Part shown: piece by piece, positions 1 to 10,779 of the stretch
Numbering within the stretch: the first letter of the stretch is position 1
Layout of the letters: every line of letters begins with the position of its first letter
Assembly: GCA_951804985.1 (NCBI GenBank)
Contig: OX638133.1
Location: 23,280,963-23,344,962 of the forward strand
Direction of reading: 5' to 3'
Origin: Dryomyza anilis
Taxonomy: Eukaryota; Arthropoda; Insecta; Diptera; Dryomyzidae
Length of the DNA: 64,000 nt
Notes under the pieces: model-generated
Seen by the model: only the letters and a program-made list of their open reading frames with translations
The model's database searches: none
Told to the model about the DNA's origin: nothing
Made by a program: the position numbers and the translations under genes

Positions 1-490
1 AGGCACATTTCCCAAGTTGCTATTACCGTACTTCGACTGCGAAAATAAAGATGGCACTCAAATCTGCTATATTGAAACCCAAGCAAAAACTCTATATTAA
101 ACGGGTTCAAAACTTATGAAGTTATTTTAAGTGCTAAATATACGATTTCGATGAAGATGATGATTTCTTCAAAACACTTTTTAATAGATGTTAAGATTTC
201 TTAACAATTATACATTTTTTGTGTAATTTTTGGAAATATTCAAGTCTATTGTTATGAGAATTTATCGTACCAAATTCAGAAAAACAGGTACCATTTTTTA
301 TGATTGGAAAAAGAAAAGAAATTTCGTTGGTTAATTGAAATAACCAATAAAACAAACAAAATCCAGATATAACATTAGTAGAAATTTATCAATGTTATTC
401 ATACACAGACGACGTAAATATAGCAACCGATATTAATTGCATTCATTAAACAAACCAGCAATGAATCTTCGTTAAATCAGCAGTTCCGTT
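1..490. other. AT-rich intergenic DNA with a dispersed-repeat segment
   Basis: No gene is seen. The stretch at about 411-475 (beginning ACGTAAATATAGCAACCGAT) recurs in direct orientation at about 712-795 and in inverted orientation at 1208-1285. It is therefore a dispersed repeat, probably the tail of the tRNA-headed element at 1205-1417. Confidence 0.5.
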
Positions 491-702
491 TAATAATAGT
501 AATAGAGTGGCGCTATAGTCATGTGTAGAATTTAGGCCGAGCTCACTCACCATTTGAGCTGTGCGAGTTATATTTGTACTTATAGTGGTCGGACCTACAG
601 ATTATTGCCGAATCCGAACGATGGGGTGAGAGCTTTTCATAGGTAATGTTTACTCTCATAGGTTTGCCATTGAGTGCCGACAGGTAGCGTCGCATACACA
701 GA
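491..702 (-). repeat. SINE body, lacks its tRNA head (family A)
   Basis: This matches the body of the complete SINE copies at 19053-19353 and 45862-46165. It shares the GAGCTC...GTGCGAGTTATATTTGTACT block, the GCCGAATCCGAACG block and the GGTGAGAGCTTTTCATAGG block. It starts on the + strand with an (ATT)-like tail, so the element reads on the minus strand. The expected tRNA-related head past 700 is missing and the sequence instead runs into the dispersed repeat at 712-795. Confidence 0.7.
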
Positions 703-711
703 AAAAAATAA

Positions 712-1285
712 TCGATGGAAATAAAGGAACCGATATTAACTGCACTCATTTATCAATCCAGCAATTAAATTCACTAATTTAATGAAAACATTTAATGAAA
801 AAACGTTCGCTAATATAAATATATATATTTTTTTTTTACAAATTAACCAACGCTCAGGGGATGCCCCCTATTCATGCAATGCACAGTGTTGATCGTAAAA
901 AGGGATGATAGGTTTGTTTTGAACTTGCCAATATCAAAAATTTCAGGAAAAACAGATGCAGGGAGATTGTTCCACAAACGTATCGTGCGACTGAAGAACG
1001 AATTCTCTCGGTAATGCGTGGTTCTATTGAGAGCCGAGTGAACTACGAAGGGGTGGGCTTGGTTCGATGCCCGAGTAGAACGAGAGGACACACGACCTGG
1101 TGGAATCAGGCCATGTATTTCCCTCGAACACTTACCATTGTAATACCTATAGAACAGGCTTACACACCCTACGGTCCTTCGGTGCTCAAGAGAATCAATA
1201 GAGGATTTTCATTAAATTAGTGAATTTCATTGCTGGATTGATTAATGATTGCAATTATTATCGGTTGCTATATTTACGTAAATTA
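712..1285. repeat. Inverted repeat pair bracketing a LINE fragment
   Basis: The segment at about 712-795 is repeated as its reverse complement at 1208-1285 (shared core TCAATCCAGCAAT and CACTAATTTAATGAAAA). A third copy sits at 411-475 in direct orientation. Between the inverted arms lies the truncated LINE at 828-1203. Two head-to-head SINE-tail copies with a LINE inserted between them is the simplest reading. Confidence 0.6.
828..1203 (-). pseudogene. 5'-truncated non-LTR retrotransposon (jockey-like RT C-terminus)
   Basis: Read on the minus strand, this encodes the extreme C-terminus of a LINE reverse transcriptase, with the tract THYRENSFFSRTIRLWNNLP at about 1010-950. The pattern of a conserved RLWN-LP tract near the stop is typical of jockey-type RTs (family assignment from memory). 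The 3' end abuts a poly(T) run on the + strand (829-838), i.e. a poly(A) tail on minus. A second copy at 41943-42475 has the same 3' end and is longer. This copy lacks about 40 bp near the 3' end relative to that one. It is dead because it is truncated and holds only about 100 codons. Confidence 0.8.
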
Positions 1286-1417
1286 TTTTGTACTGTGTAT
1301 GAAAAAGATGTTGGCAGTCGCTGGGGATTGAACCGGGGACCTTTCGGCACGTAGTCGAACGCACCAGCGACTTTTCGCTCTTAGTCCAACGTACTAACCA
1401 GACGAGCTACCGACGCT
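1205..1417 (-). repeat. tRNA-headed SINE with duplicated anticodon-arm region (family B)
   Basis: On the minus strand the head carries an A box (TAGCTCGTCTGG, near 1409) and a B box (GGTTCAATCCC, near 1326), followed by a tail at 1208-1285 found elsewhere in the window. Between the boxes two similar blocks, GTACGTTGGACTAAGAGCGA and GTGCGTTCGACTACGTGCCG, indicate an internal duplication of the anticodon-arm region. That makes the A-B spacing longer than in a normal tRNA. It is not a functional tRNA gene. Confidence 0.65.
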
Positions 1418-1559
1418 ATGAATATTTGTACGTCAATGCAGCAAATTAATTAGTCGGCACAGTTTCAGCAATTATATTTGCTAAAACTGCGCCGACTAAA
1501 TTATTTGCCGCTCAGTTCTTCAAATGACATACGCTCAGAAAAACGTTCCATTATTTTAA

Positions 1560-1765
1560 ATTATTGGTCATTAGGATAATATACAAAAAAAAATCATAGA
1601 AGGTAAAAAATAAATTAATAGTATATAATAGTCCCTAATTCTTAAGTATTCAATGGTATTTACCGATTAAAACAATAATTTATCGCATGGATTTATTTTA
1701 ATAGGGAAGATTATTGAAATAATGACTAAAAACTAGTAATTTAATAGTATTATTTTCGAAGTGTT
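1560..1765. repeat. Degenerate copy of the TA-flanked MITE family S
   Basis: It shares blocks such as TATTCAATGGTATTTACC and TTAAAACAATAATTTATC with the better copies at 29412-29630, 58400-58613 and 61293-61513. The terminal inverted repeats are not preserved here, so the boundaries are approximate. Confidence 0.4.
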
Positions 1766-1989
1766 GCATTTGTTGCTCAATTAAAATAGTCTTTTTATGA
1801 CAGTTCTACCTCTTAATTAATTGAAAGATTTCGCCGATATTCAACATTTTGCATTTAGTTAAACTACTGTAGCACGGGAACCATAAGTTCAATATTGAAC
1901 AATTTCGTCTCATTTTAAAGGTAATAATTTTTACCTTCTAATGGTTTATTCATTTTTAAAACATCTAATACAAACACAATAAGAAATAA

Positions 1990-2175
1990 TGGTCCGAAAG
2001 TTTTAAAACCGATTTCCGTGGTCAGCATATAATTTTTTAAACATTTTTTTAAACCATCACAAAACTACATCAATAATGCACCAACAGTGAAAAATTTAGT
2101 TTTGTGATGGTTAAAAAAAGATTTAAAAAAAATTATGTGTTGACCACAAAAATCGGTTTTAAAACTATCGGACCA
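1990..2175. mobile_element. Foldback MITE, ~185 bp
   Basis: Two ~78-bp arms are near-perfect reverse complements. They begin TGGTCCGAAAGTTTTAAAAC and end GTTTTAAAACTATCGGACCA. A short ~28-bp centre separates them. No clear target-site duplication is visible. It has no coding capacity. The hairpin structure makes it a non-autonomous DNA element or a foldback remnant. Confidence 0.75.
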
Positions 2176-2222
2176 GCTTTTGCTGTGTCCCCTGAGTTTA
2201 TCAGCATACCAAGCATATTTTT

Positions 2223-2258
2223 TCGAGTAATATTATTCGAGTAATATTATTCGAGTAA
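2223..2258. repeat. Short tandem repeat, 14-bp unit
   Basis: TCGAGTAATATTAT repeats at 2223, 2237 and partially at 2251. From here to about 3100 nothing else is recognised; the DNA is AT-rich. Confidence 0.7.
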
Positions 2259-3099
2259 TATGCAATAGATGTTTGAACATTTGAAAAACAAGTAAATAAT
2301 AGAAAACTAACAATGTATATTGAACATATTTTATGTTTTAATATGTTTTGCATGAAACATAATATGATTGCAAAATAATTTTATGAGTTCTCTACCATAC
2401 CATGATCCCTGCAATATCATAAGTCATATAAAAATGAATTCTTAAACTGTTTTATTAAAGTAACGAACAATAATATTCATAAAATATTTGACTACAATTA
2501 AAATATGTTTGCTGCAAACAAATTTTATCGTTGTGTGTAATATACCTATATTTTTTGAATTATTAAAAATTATTGAAACAAACTTATAAAAAGTAACGAG
2601 ATATGTCGCAATGATTTCAGATCATTGGAAAAAGAAGACAATCATTTTAATTCAATTACATTTATTGCAAACATATTGTGATTCTTGTACATATTGTTTA
2701 AGCTATGTATAGTTTATCATTTTTTATTGTCGAGTATTTTAATTACAGCACTAGTTACGAACTTTGGTACATAGTTCTTTTTATACAGAAATGATGAACT
2801 GTTGTCAACATCAATGACAATATAAGCACTACCTGAGTGCTGATTTAATTAAATTGTAGTAAGGCTGCGGAAGTGGCTACCTTCATAGGATTTCTTTCAG
2901 AGGCAACAAATTGTCAGGCATAGCACGCACATGATATGTGTTTTTGTGGGGAAAAAAATAAAGTAAAATTATATAGAATAAAAAAAAATCTAAACTAATT
3001 AAGTGCACAGAGGAGCGTATTAAAAACTGCGATGTACCTGATAACCTCAGGGGACACGGCAAAAAAATAGAATGTTTATGGCCGGATATTGTGCGGGGT

Positions 3100-3740
3100 C
3101 TTGAGTTCGCGGCAAGGTGGTAAGGCAAGGTTTACCGTGTAAAATGTGCTAATTAAGTTCTTTATGTTTTACTTTTGTGACTTTTCACCAACCCCCCAAT
3201 GAGTTGTCTTGTGTGTGCGAAAGTTTCACCTAACTTTTCATGGCCGAAGGGTTGAATTTAAAGGAGCACAGTGTGATTACTGCGGAGCACAGTGCAACTT
3301 AAAAGTGTGATTTGTGTTGCGTGCTGTTTTGCGCACGTTTCATGTGTTTAAGCGATACAACTTAATATCAACAACTTGATATCGTCAACGTGCAGGAGGG
3401 TCCTGTGTGTGCGCATCCTTTGAAAGTTAAAATGTTTTTAAATGCGTTATTTGACAGAACAACACCTAAAATAGCAGCAGCAGCAACAACATCAATGGTA
3501 ACAACAACAGAACACAGGAGTAGCAGCAGCAGTAGCAACTGTCGAATGTTGCTGAAATACACAGCAGCAACAAATTTCAAATCACGCAGCACACATGCTG
3601 CAGATAACTTTGTATGTATTGCACAAAGGTCCTTGGGGTGTTGGAGTCCTCTGCGTTTTGTGTTTGTGTTGCCCAATTCAAGCACGTCGACTGCATAAAT
3701 TCATTAACTCTGTGATTTCATTTCGCGCGCAAATCAAATC
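3100..3740. other. Non-repetitive island with CAG/CAA triplet tract
   Basis: Base composition rises above the AT-rich surroundings and no window repeat occurs. A run of CAG and CAA triplets at 3472-3540 is typical of fly 5' UTRs, enhancers or low-complexity coding exons. A 102-codon open frame from 3390 on + includes the tract, but its predicted peptide has no recognisable domain and an antisense frame is open as well. I therefore do not call a gene. Confidence 0.35.
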
Positions 3741-3847
3741 CCTTGAAATGTGTCGCACTTAAATCTTTGTTTAATTTAGTTAACAGCACAAGCAAAGTAT
3801 TTTAAATTAATTAAAATAGTCTCTGGTAGTGCAAATTCAGTTTTTCA

Positions 3848-5545
3848 AAAGAGGAGCACTACAAATTTCACAAAAATTTTCCAATAAAAAGTAAATTTTC
3901 ACCAAAAATTATATTTTTCACTAAAAATTAAATTTTCCATTAAAAATTCAATTTTCCATTAAAAATTCAATTTTTCACTTAACATTCAATTTTTTACTTA
4001 AAATTCAATTTTTCACTAAAATTAAATTTTTCTCTAAAAAATTTAATTTTTCACTGAAAATTCAATTTTTCACTAAAAAAATTCAATTTATCGCTTAAAA
4101 TTTAATTTTTCACTTTAAACTTTAATTTTTCACTAAATATTAAATTTTTTATTAAAAATTCAATTTTTCATTACAAATTCAATTCTTTATTAAAATTTCA
4201 ATTTTCCATTGAAAATTCAATTTTGCATTAAAAATTCAATTTTTCACTAAAAATTCAATTTTCACTAAAACTTCAATTTTTCACTTAAAAATTCAATTTA
4301 TCGCTTAAAATTTAATTTTTCACTTTAATTTTTCACTAAAAATTCAATTTTCCATTAAAAATTCAATTTTTCACTAAAAATTCAAATTTTCACTAAAAAT
4401 TCAAATTTTCACTAAAAATTCAAATTTTCACTAAAAATTCAAATTTTCACTAAAAATTCAAATTTTCACTAAAATTCAAATTTTCACTAAAAATTCAATT
4501 TTTCACTAAAAATTCCATTTTTCACTCAAAATTCAATTTTTCACTAACAATTCAAATTTTCACTAAAAATTCAATTTTTCACTAAAAATTCAAATTTTCA
4601 CTAAAAATTCAAATTTTCACTAAAAAGTCAAATTTTCACTAAAAATTCAAATTTTCACTAAAATTCAAATTTTCACTAAAAATTCAAATTTTCACTAAAA
4701 ATTCAATTTTCACTAAAAATTCAATTTTTCACTAAAAATTCCATTTTCCATTAAAAATTCAATTTTCCATTAAAAATTCAAATTTTCACTAAAATTTCAA
4801 ATTTTCACTAAAATTTCAATTTTTCACTAAAAATTCAATTTTTCACTAAAAATTCCATTTTCCATTAAAAATTCAATTTTCCATTAAAAATTCAAATTTT
4901 CACTAAAATTTCAATTTTTCACTAAAAATTCAATTTTTCACTAAAAATTCAATTTTTCACTAAAAATTCAATTTTTCACTAAAAATTCAATTTTTCACTA
5001 AAACTTTAATTTTTCTCTAAAAAGTCAATTTTTCACTAAAAAGTCAATTTTTCACTAAAAATTCAATTTTTCACTAAAAATTCAATTTTTCACTAAAAAT
5101 TCAAATTTTCACTAACAATTCAAAATTTCACTAAAAATTCAAATTTTCACTAACAATTCAAAATTTCACTAAAAAATCAAATTTTCACTAAAAATTCAAA
5201 TTTTCACTAAAAAGTCAAATTTTCACTAAAAATTCAAATTTTTAATAAAAATTAAATTTTTTAATAAAAATTCAATTTTTAATAAAAATTCAAATTTTCT
5301 CTAAATATTCAATTTTTTACTAAAAATTCAATTTTTCACTAAAAATTCCATTTTCACTAAAAATTCAATTTTTCACTAACAATTAAATTTATCACTAAAA
5401 ATTAAATTTTTCACTAAAAATTCAATTTTTCACTAAAAATTCAAAATTTCACTAAAAATTTATTTTATACAAATTAAGTTTTCACTAAATTTTTATTTTA
5501 ACAAAAAAAAAAAAAAATTCTAATAAAAATTAAATTTTTAACAAT
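3848..5545. repeat. ~1.7-kb minisatellite, 19-bp unit
   Basis: Tens of tandem copies of a unit close to TTTTTCACTAAAAATTCAA. Variation (TTTTCACT, TTCCATT, TTAATAA) increases toward both edges and homogeneity is greatest in the middle (about 4380-5200). A sister array with unit TATTTTCACTAAAAATTCG lies at 21105-22870. It has no coding potential and ends in an A-run and AT-rich DNA. Confidence 0.95.
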
Positions 5546-6067
5546 ATCCATAATTTTTTAAATTAAAACGAAAACCTTAAACAATACCTAAAAAAAGAAC
5601 CATAACCTTAAACTAAACCGTTATTCATTTCATTTTCCTTTGATGCTTTTAAATATCAAAATGGTTTTAAGCCAAAAATAAAAATTATTTAACATGTACA
5701 GTGCCACCAACTTCATTATTTTTGACTACCATGCAAATAACTTTTTTTTCCACATTCATCTGATTGTCATTTGCTCCAGGTGTTGAGTGGCGCAAAAGTA
5801 AAAACGAAATAAAACTTGTCCAAATAAAGTCGAATTAAAAATATTTAAATATGCGCTGCATGGCCAAAGTCAACCCTTTTAAACTGTGAAAACAAAAAAC
5901 TTTTGTAACTGCATTTCTGGCAATGAAAACAGCAATGAAACGTTGACATGAGCAGCAATGCAATGAGCGAAAAAAATACAGAATAATAATAATAAAAACG
6001 AAGAACACACACACAGCAGGATATGTGACCGCAGGACATGCACACGACTAGTAACATATGGGGTCTG
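5546..6067. other. Intergenic DNA, nothing recognised
   Basis: AT-rich and non-tandem. A short AATAATAATAATAAAA run and an (AC)5-6 run occur at 5983-6016. No gene, RNA or element ends were found. Confidence 0.4.
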
Positions 6068-8098
6068 CACACAGAGAAAAATATGATTTTTGATTGTGAT
6101 GAACATATTTTGCGTGTAAAAATATTATTGCATATATTACATATTCTTTAGTTATTAAATGTGAATTAATATAATAAATACACGGAGAGAAAAACATAAT
6201 TCGATTATGAACATATGATGAGTCCAAATTTGATTGAGTGCATCATGTTTTTCTGGCAACAATTATGTTGATCGATTGCTACAATCATAAAAACATAATT
6301 CTCCTTAACACGGTACTAACAAATATGAGAGAGTTCGAAAGTAGAATATTATTGAGTCCAACAAGTACTCGACATTATTACTCCAAACATGATACATGTT
6401 TGACACAACCTTAGCAACATGATTCTTTTTAAAATGATACAAAAAAAACATGAGACAGATACAAATAGAAGATTATTATTAAGTACATTATATACTCGAT
6501 ATAATTTCTGCATTTATGTTAAACGTTTGTCGCAACCATAATTGTGTTTTGTACCGAACATCAGGTAATTACTTTTGCCAAATTTTGTTTATGAAATCAA
6601 TAATAAGAAAATTTATAGATTTTGTTGATCTTATTATCTAGTATTATTTCTTCAAATATGTTACTCGTTTGTCACAACCATAAATAATATTATCCGCTAT
6701 AGATGATGCTTATAATTATGAGAGAGTTTAGAAATAGTAATCATGTTACACGATAGCCAAAACTATAAAGATCGAGGAATATTTTAGAATCTTACAAATG
6801 CATTATTGTTCCTACCATGTTTAAAGGGCTGCCACATCCATAAAAATAAAGGAATACAAATGAAAAGGAATATTTTGAAATATAACGTGATTCAATCGTA
6901 TTTTAAGTTTGCCACAATCATGAAAAACGAAGAATATTATAGATTCCAACATGTACTCGAGATTATTGCTTATTGTTCTAACGTTTGCCACAACCATAAT
7001 TATCAAGCAATTGTTTTGTGTCCAACATGTACTCTACCTAATGTAGCTTTAATCATATTAAAATCTAACGTGCTTCAACCGTATGTTTTGAACCATAAAG
7101 ATCAAGCAATTGTTTTGTGTCCAACATGTACGCTATTGAGTGCTTTAATTGTATTGAAATCTAACGTGCTTCAATCGTTTATTAAGTTTGCCACAACCAT
7201 GAAGAACGAAGAATATTATAGAGTCCAACATGTACTTGAGATTATTGCTTATTGTTTTAACGATGTTACACGTTTGCCACAACCATAAAGATCAAGCAAT
7301 ATTTTTATGTCCAACATTAGTGCTTCAATCATGTTATACAATTGCCACAACTAGTCAGAACGATGAATATTATTTAGTCTATGATTCATGTTTGGCAAAA
7401 CGATTAAACGTGTTTCGCTTTAAAGTGACGTTACTAATTGTGATATGATTAAAAAGAGAATAATTATTGAGTAAAATTTTAAAATATTATTACCACAGCA
7501 ATGTTTAACTATTGTTTCTTCATATACACAATCATATTCACAAATGTGATTTTACTCTGGATATCAAGGAGTGTACGTAATAAAAAAAATTAATAGAGTG
7601 TGAGTGAATATTTTCTTATCTCGATATTGTTTTACCAATTATGTTACTCGTTTGCCACAACAATAGAAACAAATTAAAACTATTGCTTACATAATATGTA
7701 TGACATTATTATTCCAAACATTCGTTACATTTGTCACAACCATAAAAACAAGTTTCAGGTAAACATAGTAATAGCAAAAATGCGAAAGATTAGCCGAAGG
7801 ATTGTTACTGAGTACTTTATTTTCTTGATATTATTGCTACAATTATTTTAAACGATTGTCGTAACCATACCATGAGTAATTATGTTTTTCTATTTTCAAA
7901 TATAAAGCAATTATTATCAGCATGATTGTAAACTTTTTCTCTCAATATTCTTGCTCCAGACATAACCATAAAAATATGTCCATGAGATAATAAAATGAAA
8001 ACTATTGAGTCCATAATATTTTGGACATTATTGCTACGATTATGTTGATCTTTGTCACAACTATAAAATAAAAATTATGTTTGATTTCGCTCCGTGTG
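6068..8098. repeat. ~2-kb field of degenerate ~110-bp repeats
   Basis: A motif close to GTTTGCCACAACCATAAAGA recurs at about 6531, 6668, 6822, 6908, 6986, 7188, 7273, 7342, 7650, 7730, 7856, 7960 and 8046. It is usually followed by a CCAACATGTACT block and AAGAATATTAT. The field is bounded by similar outer motifs (CACACAGAGAAAAA at 6068 and, reversed, TTCGCTCCGTGTG near 8083-8095), so it may be the inside of one old transposon. Open frames within it, such as 160 codons from 6806, follow the repeat and are not a gene. Confidence 0.7.
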
Positions 8099-8099
8099 C

Positions 8100-9098
8100 G
8101 TTTGTGCGATGCACTGATGAAGAATATAGAGATGATGATGATGCAACAGAGACACATTACGAGCCACACTAGAGGACTGTGACAGGACTAAAGAGGCAAT
8201 GCGAGTAACAAGGATAATGCACGGCGCTCACAGTAGCCAGCGCCAAACAGGCAACAGTGTTGGCCACAAAGTCGCATATGTTGGCAACATATGGTCATAC
8301 GGACGGAATCAGTTTTTATGAGGTTTGTTTAAAGGACGAGGAATTGAATGAGTGTCAAACACAAAAGAGAGAGGGAGTGAGTGAATGAAAAAGAGAGCAA
8401 CGCGTGCCTGACGTGTGCTCCTAACCGTGAAAGTCACAAATTATGCGATCGCATAACACGATAGCGGCAATTTAGCCAACAGCGAAGTGAAGAGTGGCTC
8501 TGAAAAAGGACGAAATACGTAGCGGCACCCTAGTATTGAAACTAGCGGTATGACAACAACAACTATGAAAGCAACAACAATAAAAGCAACAGTAGTAACA
8601 ACCCTAACAGCAGTTTGAGACGGCAACAGTGACAGCCCGGTCGGTCGTCGGTCGGTGGTTGGAAGACGTTGTTAGCCGCCGCTTGATCTCGCTGATCCTG
8701 CGCACCAGATAATAATGATGATGATCCATATATATTAAAATAACGATGATAATGATGTTTAGTAGTATGTTTTATATTTTTCGTGCTCTTCCTTTCTTCG
8801 TCCTTTGAAGGGTTTTGTACTTTTGAGGCGCTCTGCGTTTTCGTCCTTATGTTGTTATGACCCTCTGTTGTTGTATCGGCGTAACCTATGTTAGCTGAAT
8901 TGAGGTTTTCGATTGTTTGTAACGCGGTTGAAATTTTAGAAACAAAAACAAAATATTTTTTTTTATACTGACTGCCACTTAATTTGCCTATAGAGGGGGT
9001 TGTACATGCAGTTTTTATTTTATTGCTCTTGTCTCGTGCCAGTTGGTCAATTTTATTTTTAGTAGTATTTATTTTGACTCATCAGATGTTGAAGACGA
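8100..9098 (+). promoter_or_regulatory. Upstream region of the bHLH gene
   Basis: About 1 kb of non-repetitive DNA, richer in G+C and in E-box-like sites than its flanks, directly precedes the predicted start site. It contains CAACAA triplets (8541-8600), a GGTCGGTCG tract (8638-8655) and the CATATG palindrome listed separately. The role is inferred from position only. Confidence 0.45.
8275..8293. promoter_or_regulatory. Paired CATATG E-box palindrome
   Basis: CATATGTTGGCAACATATG is a 9-bp inverted repeat around one central base, with an E-box (CANNTG) at each end. It lies about 830 bp upstream of the predicted initiator. bHLH heterodimers bind CANNTG, so auto- or proneural regulation is possible. 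The role is inference, since CATATG alone is common in AT-rich DNA. Confidence 0.35.
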
Positions 9099-9134
9099 TT
9101 CAGTTGCGAGCAACATTTACTACCGCACAGTTAC
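9099..9134 (+). promoter_or_regulatory. Inr + DPE core promoter of the bHLH gene
   Basis: TCAGTT at 9100-9105 matches the fly initiator consensus TCAKTY, with A+1 at 9102. Exactly at +28 to +32 (9129-9133) AGTTA satisfies the DPE set RGWYV, the required spacing for a TFIID-bound Inr/DPE promoter. No TATA box is seen 25-35 bp upstream. The resulting 5' UTR would be 115 nt, ending at the ATG at 9217. Confidence 0.6.
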
Positions 9135-9216
9135 TTTTTGACCTTTGGACATTGCAGAGGTTCCGCTTGCGCAGCAAAATTTTAGAGAAATTCAATTTTT
9201 TTTTCAACTTTTTAAA

Positions 9217-10338
9217 ATGAGTCAAGTCGATTATAGTCAACGCGTTAAATATACATTTATGCCGTTGCCACAAGAACAGCTACAACAACAGCAGCCGCAG
9301 CAACATCAACAACATCAGCGCCAGCAACACGAACAACATGTGCCACACGCGAAGGCCAACTCATTAACGGATTTCGCCTACTCCTCGGAGGATGACAACA
9401 ACAGCACGCACTATATGAGCCCCAGTCACAGTTATGAACTAAGTGGCAACACTGAAATCTTAAGTCCAACAATAGCAGCAACAAATTCAACTAATATTGC
9501 TTTTATGCAAGCGTTTATGGGACAACAACAGCAGTTAATGCTGCCTTTAGCAGACTCATGGACAATGCCAATTAGCAGTTATGCAGCAACGCCCAACAGC
9601 AACTGTGCTAGTTTTGAGTATCAGCAGGAAATTGAGCAAGAGCACCAGTCGCTATTGCTGGTACAAAATGACATAGAATGCGCGACAATTGATAATATAA
9701 AGTGCACCTCTAACAGCGCTACAAACAGCACGAAAAACCGCGCGAAAAACTGCACCGCAAACGACGCTACAACGTGCAATACAAACTGCGCGAAAAACTG
9801 CACGAAAAGCTGTGACAGCTACAGAAGCACCATTTCAACTGTCGGTGCAACATCAAAAGCTTCTACTGCGACAGCTTTTAAAAGTAAAACAGCTTTAAAG
9901 CATGCTGCGGCCAGCAAAAAGTGCAAAATCACTGCCAGAAACAACATTAGCGACAACATTGCAAATTCTTCCCTCAACAGTTCCTCCAACACCGAAGACT
10001 CCACATTGCCTCCCGCCAGTCCGGCAGTAATGCGACGCCGTCGCCAGGCTGCCAACGCACGCGAACGCAAACGCATGAATGGGCTGAACGAGGCTTTCGA
10101 TCGACTGCGCGAAGTGGTGCCAGCGCCTGCGATCGATCAAAAACTCTCCAAATTCGAGACGCTGCAAATGGCGCAAACCTACATTTTGGCATTGTGTGAT
10201 ATGTTGGAACAGGATGCGGATGCAGCCAGCTATACGTTGTTTGCAGGACATGGCGATTTTGGACAAAATCATAACCACAATCACAACCACAACAATAATA
10301 ATAACCAGCACCTAGGCAATGGTATTAGTCTGCAGTGA
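9217..10338 (+). CDS. cato: Atonal-family proneural bHLH transcription factor, probable cato
   Basis: A 373-residue intronless protein. The start is ATG at 9217 (TTTAAAATGA, good fly Kozak). The open frame continues upstream to 9145 only through a TTG and cannot initiate there. Order of parts: Gln/His-rich tract (about residues 19-41), Ser/Thr/Asn-rich linker, a Cys/Asn-rich segment (about 155-199, seven cysteines), basic region 273-285 with the E-box-contacting NARER (Asn280, Glu283, Arg284), helix 1 at about 286-302, loop 303-312, helix 2 at 313-332 ([15 protein letters not shown]), and a 41-residue tail with a His-Asn run.

The family binds CANNTG as a heterodimer with Daughterless and acts in the nucleus. 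Cato works in sense-organ precursors and their neurons. Loop residues [16 protein letters not shown] and the REVVP end of helix 1 fit cato better than atonal (RQYLP) or amos (DVVPSLGHD), from memory. It is much longer than Drosophila cato (about 190 aa), mainly through low-complexity N-terminal sequence. The bHLH call is certain; orthology is likely. Confidence 0.85.
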
Positions 10339-10760
10339 TTTGAATTTTTTGTGTAGCATACATGGTCTCGTCTATGTGTTGCCTGGTGATAAGAAGTTGG
10401 TGTTGTTGCATTGTATGAGGTAGGCGTATCAGAATCAAAAGACCAACAAGGCTATAAAGTGAAATCGGAGCCACCGAAGCAATGTTGTTGACGGGAGCTA
10501 AATACAAATTGCTTTGAATTGTGAAAACGAGAAGTGATTCTGAGTGTGGCGCACAGGATACGGATATCCTTGGAAGAGCGACAACAGCGGCCGGAACAAC
10601 AGAAATCCTTGATACCTATACATAGCAGCAGCAAAGTTTTAAGCCATTGTTGCTGTTGTTTGTTGGCTATAATGAGCTTATAATGCGCAGTGTGTGTTTG
10701 CAGCAAGGACCGCTTGGTAGTAAATTGCAATAAAAATGTATGTTGCTGACAGCATTGAGA
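10339..10760 (+). other. 3' UTR of the bHLH gene
   Basis: It runs from the TGA at 10336-10338 to shortly after the poly(A) signal. Sequence is non-repetitive and of higher complexity than the DNA past 10780. No intron signals are evident. Confidence 0.55.
10729..10734 (+). terminator. Poly(A) signal AATAAA
   Basis: Canonical AATAAA 390 nt after the stop codon, followed by a GT-rich stretch (TGTATGTTGCTG) as expected for a cleavage-stimulation element. Confidence 0.6.
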
Positions 10761-10779
10761 GTACTTTTCTTTAATTAAA

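Noticed and set aside
3390..3698. 102-codon frame with Ser/Thr/Ala runs
   Set aside because: Driven by the CAG/CAA tract. An antisense frame is open too, and there is no domain, so it is kept only as an unassigned island.
6806..7288. 160-codon frame with repeated CPTCTL blocks
   Set aside because: It lies wholly within the degenerate ~110-bp repeat field and its peptide repeats mirror the DNA repeats.
9145..9216. Longer N-terminus of the bHLH protein (24 extra residues)
   Set aside because: That extension begins with TTG and contains no ATG. The first ATG with good context is at 9217, and the extension lies within the predicted 5' UTR.
9819..10311. Antisense frames across the bHLH domain (85-138 codons)
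   Set aside because: Shadows of the GC-rich bHLH coding region, with no start context or domain.
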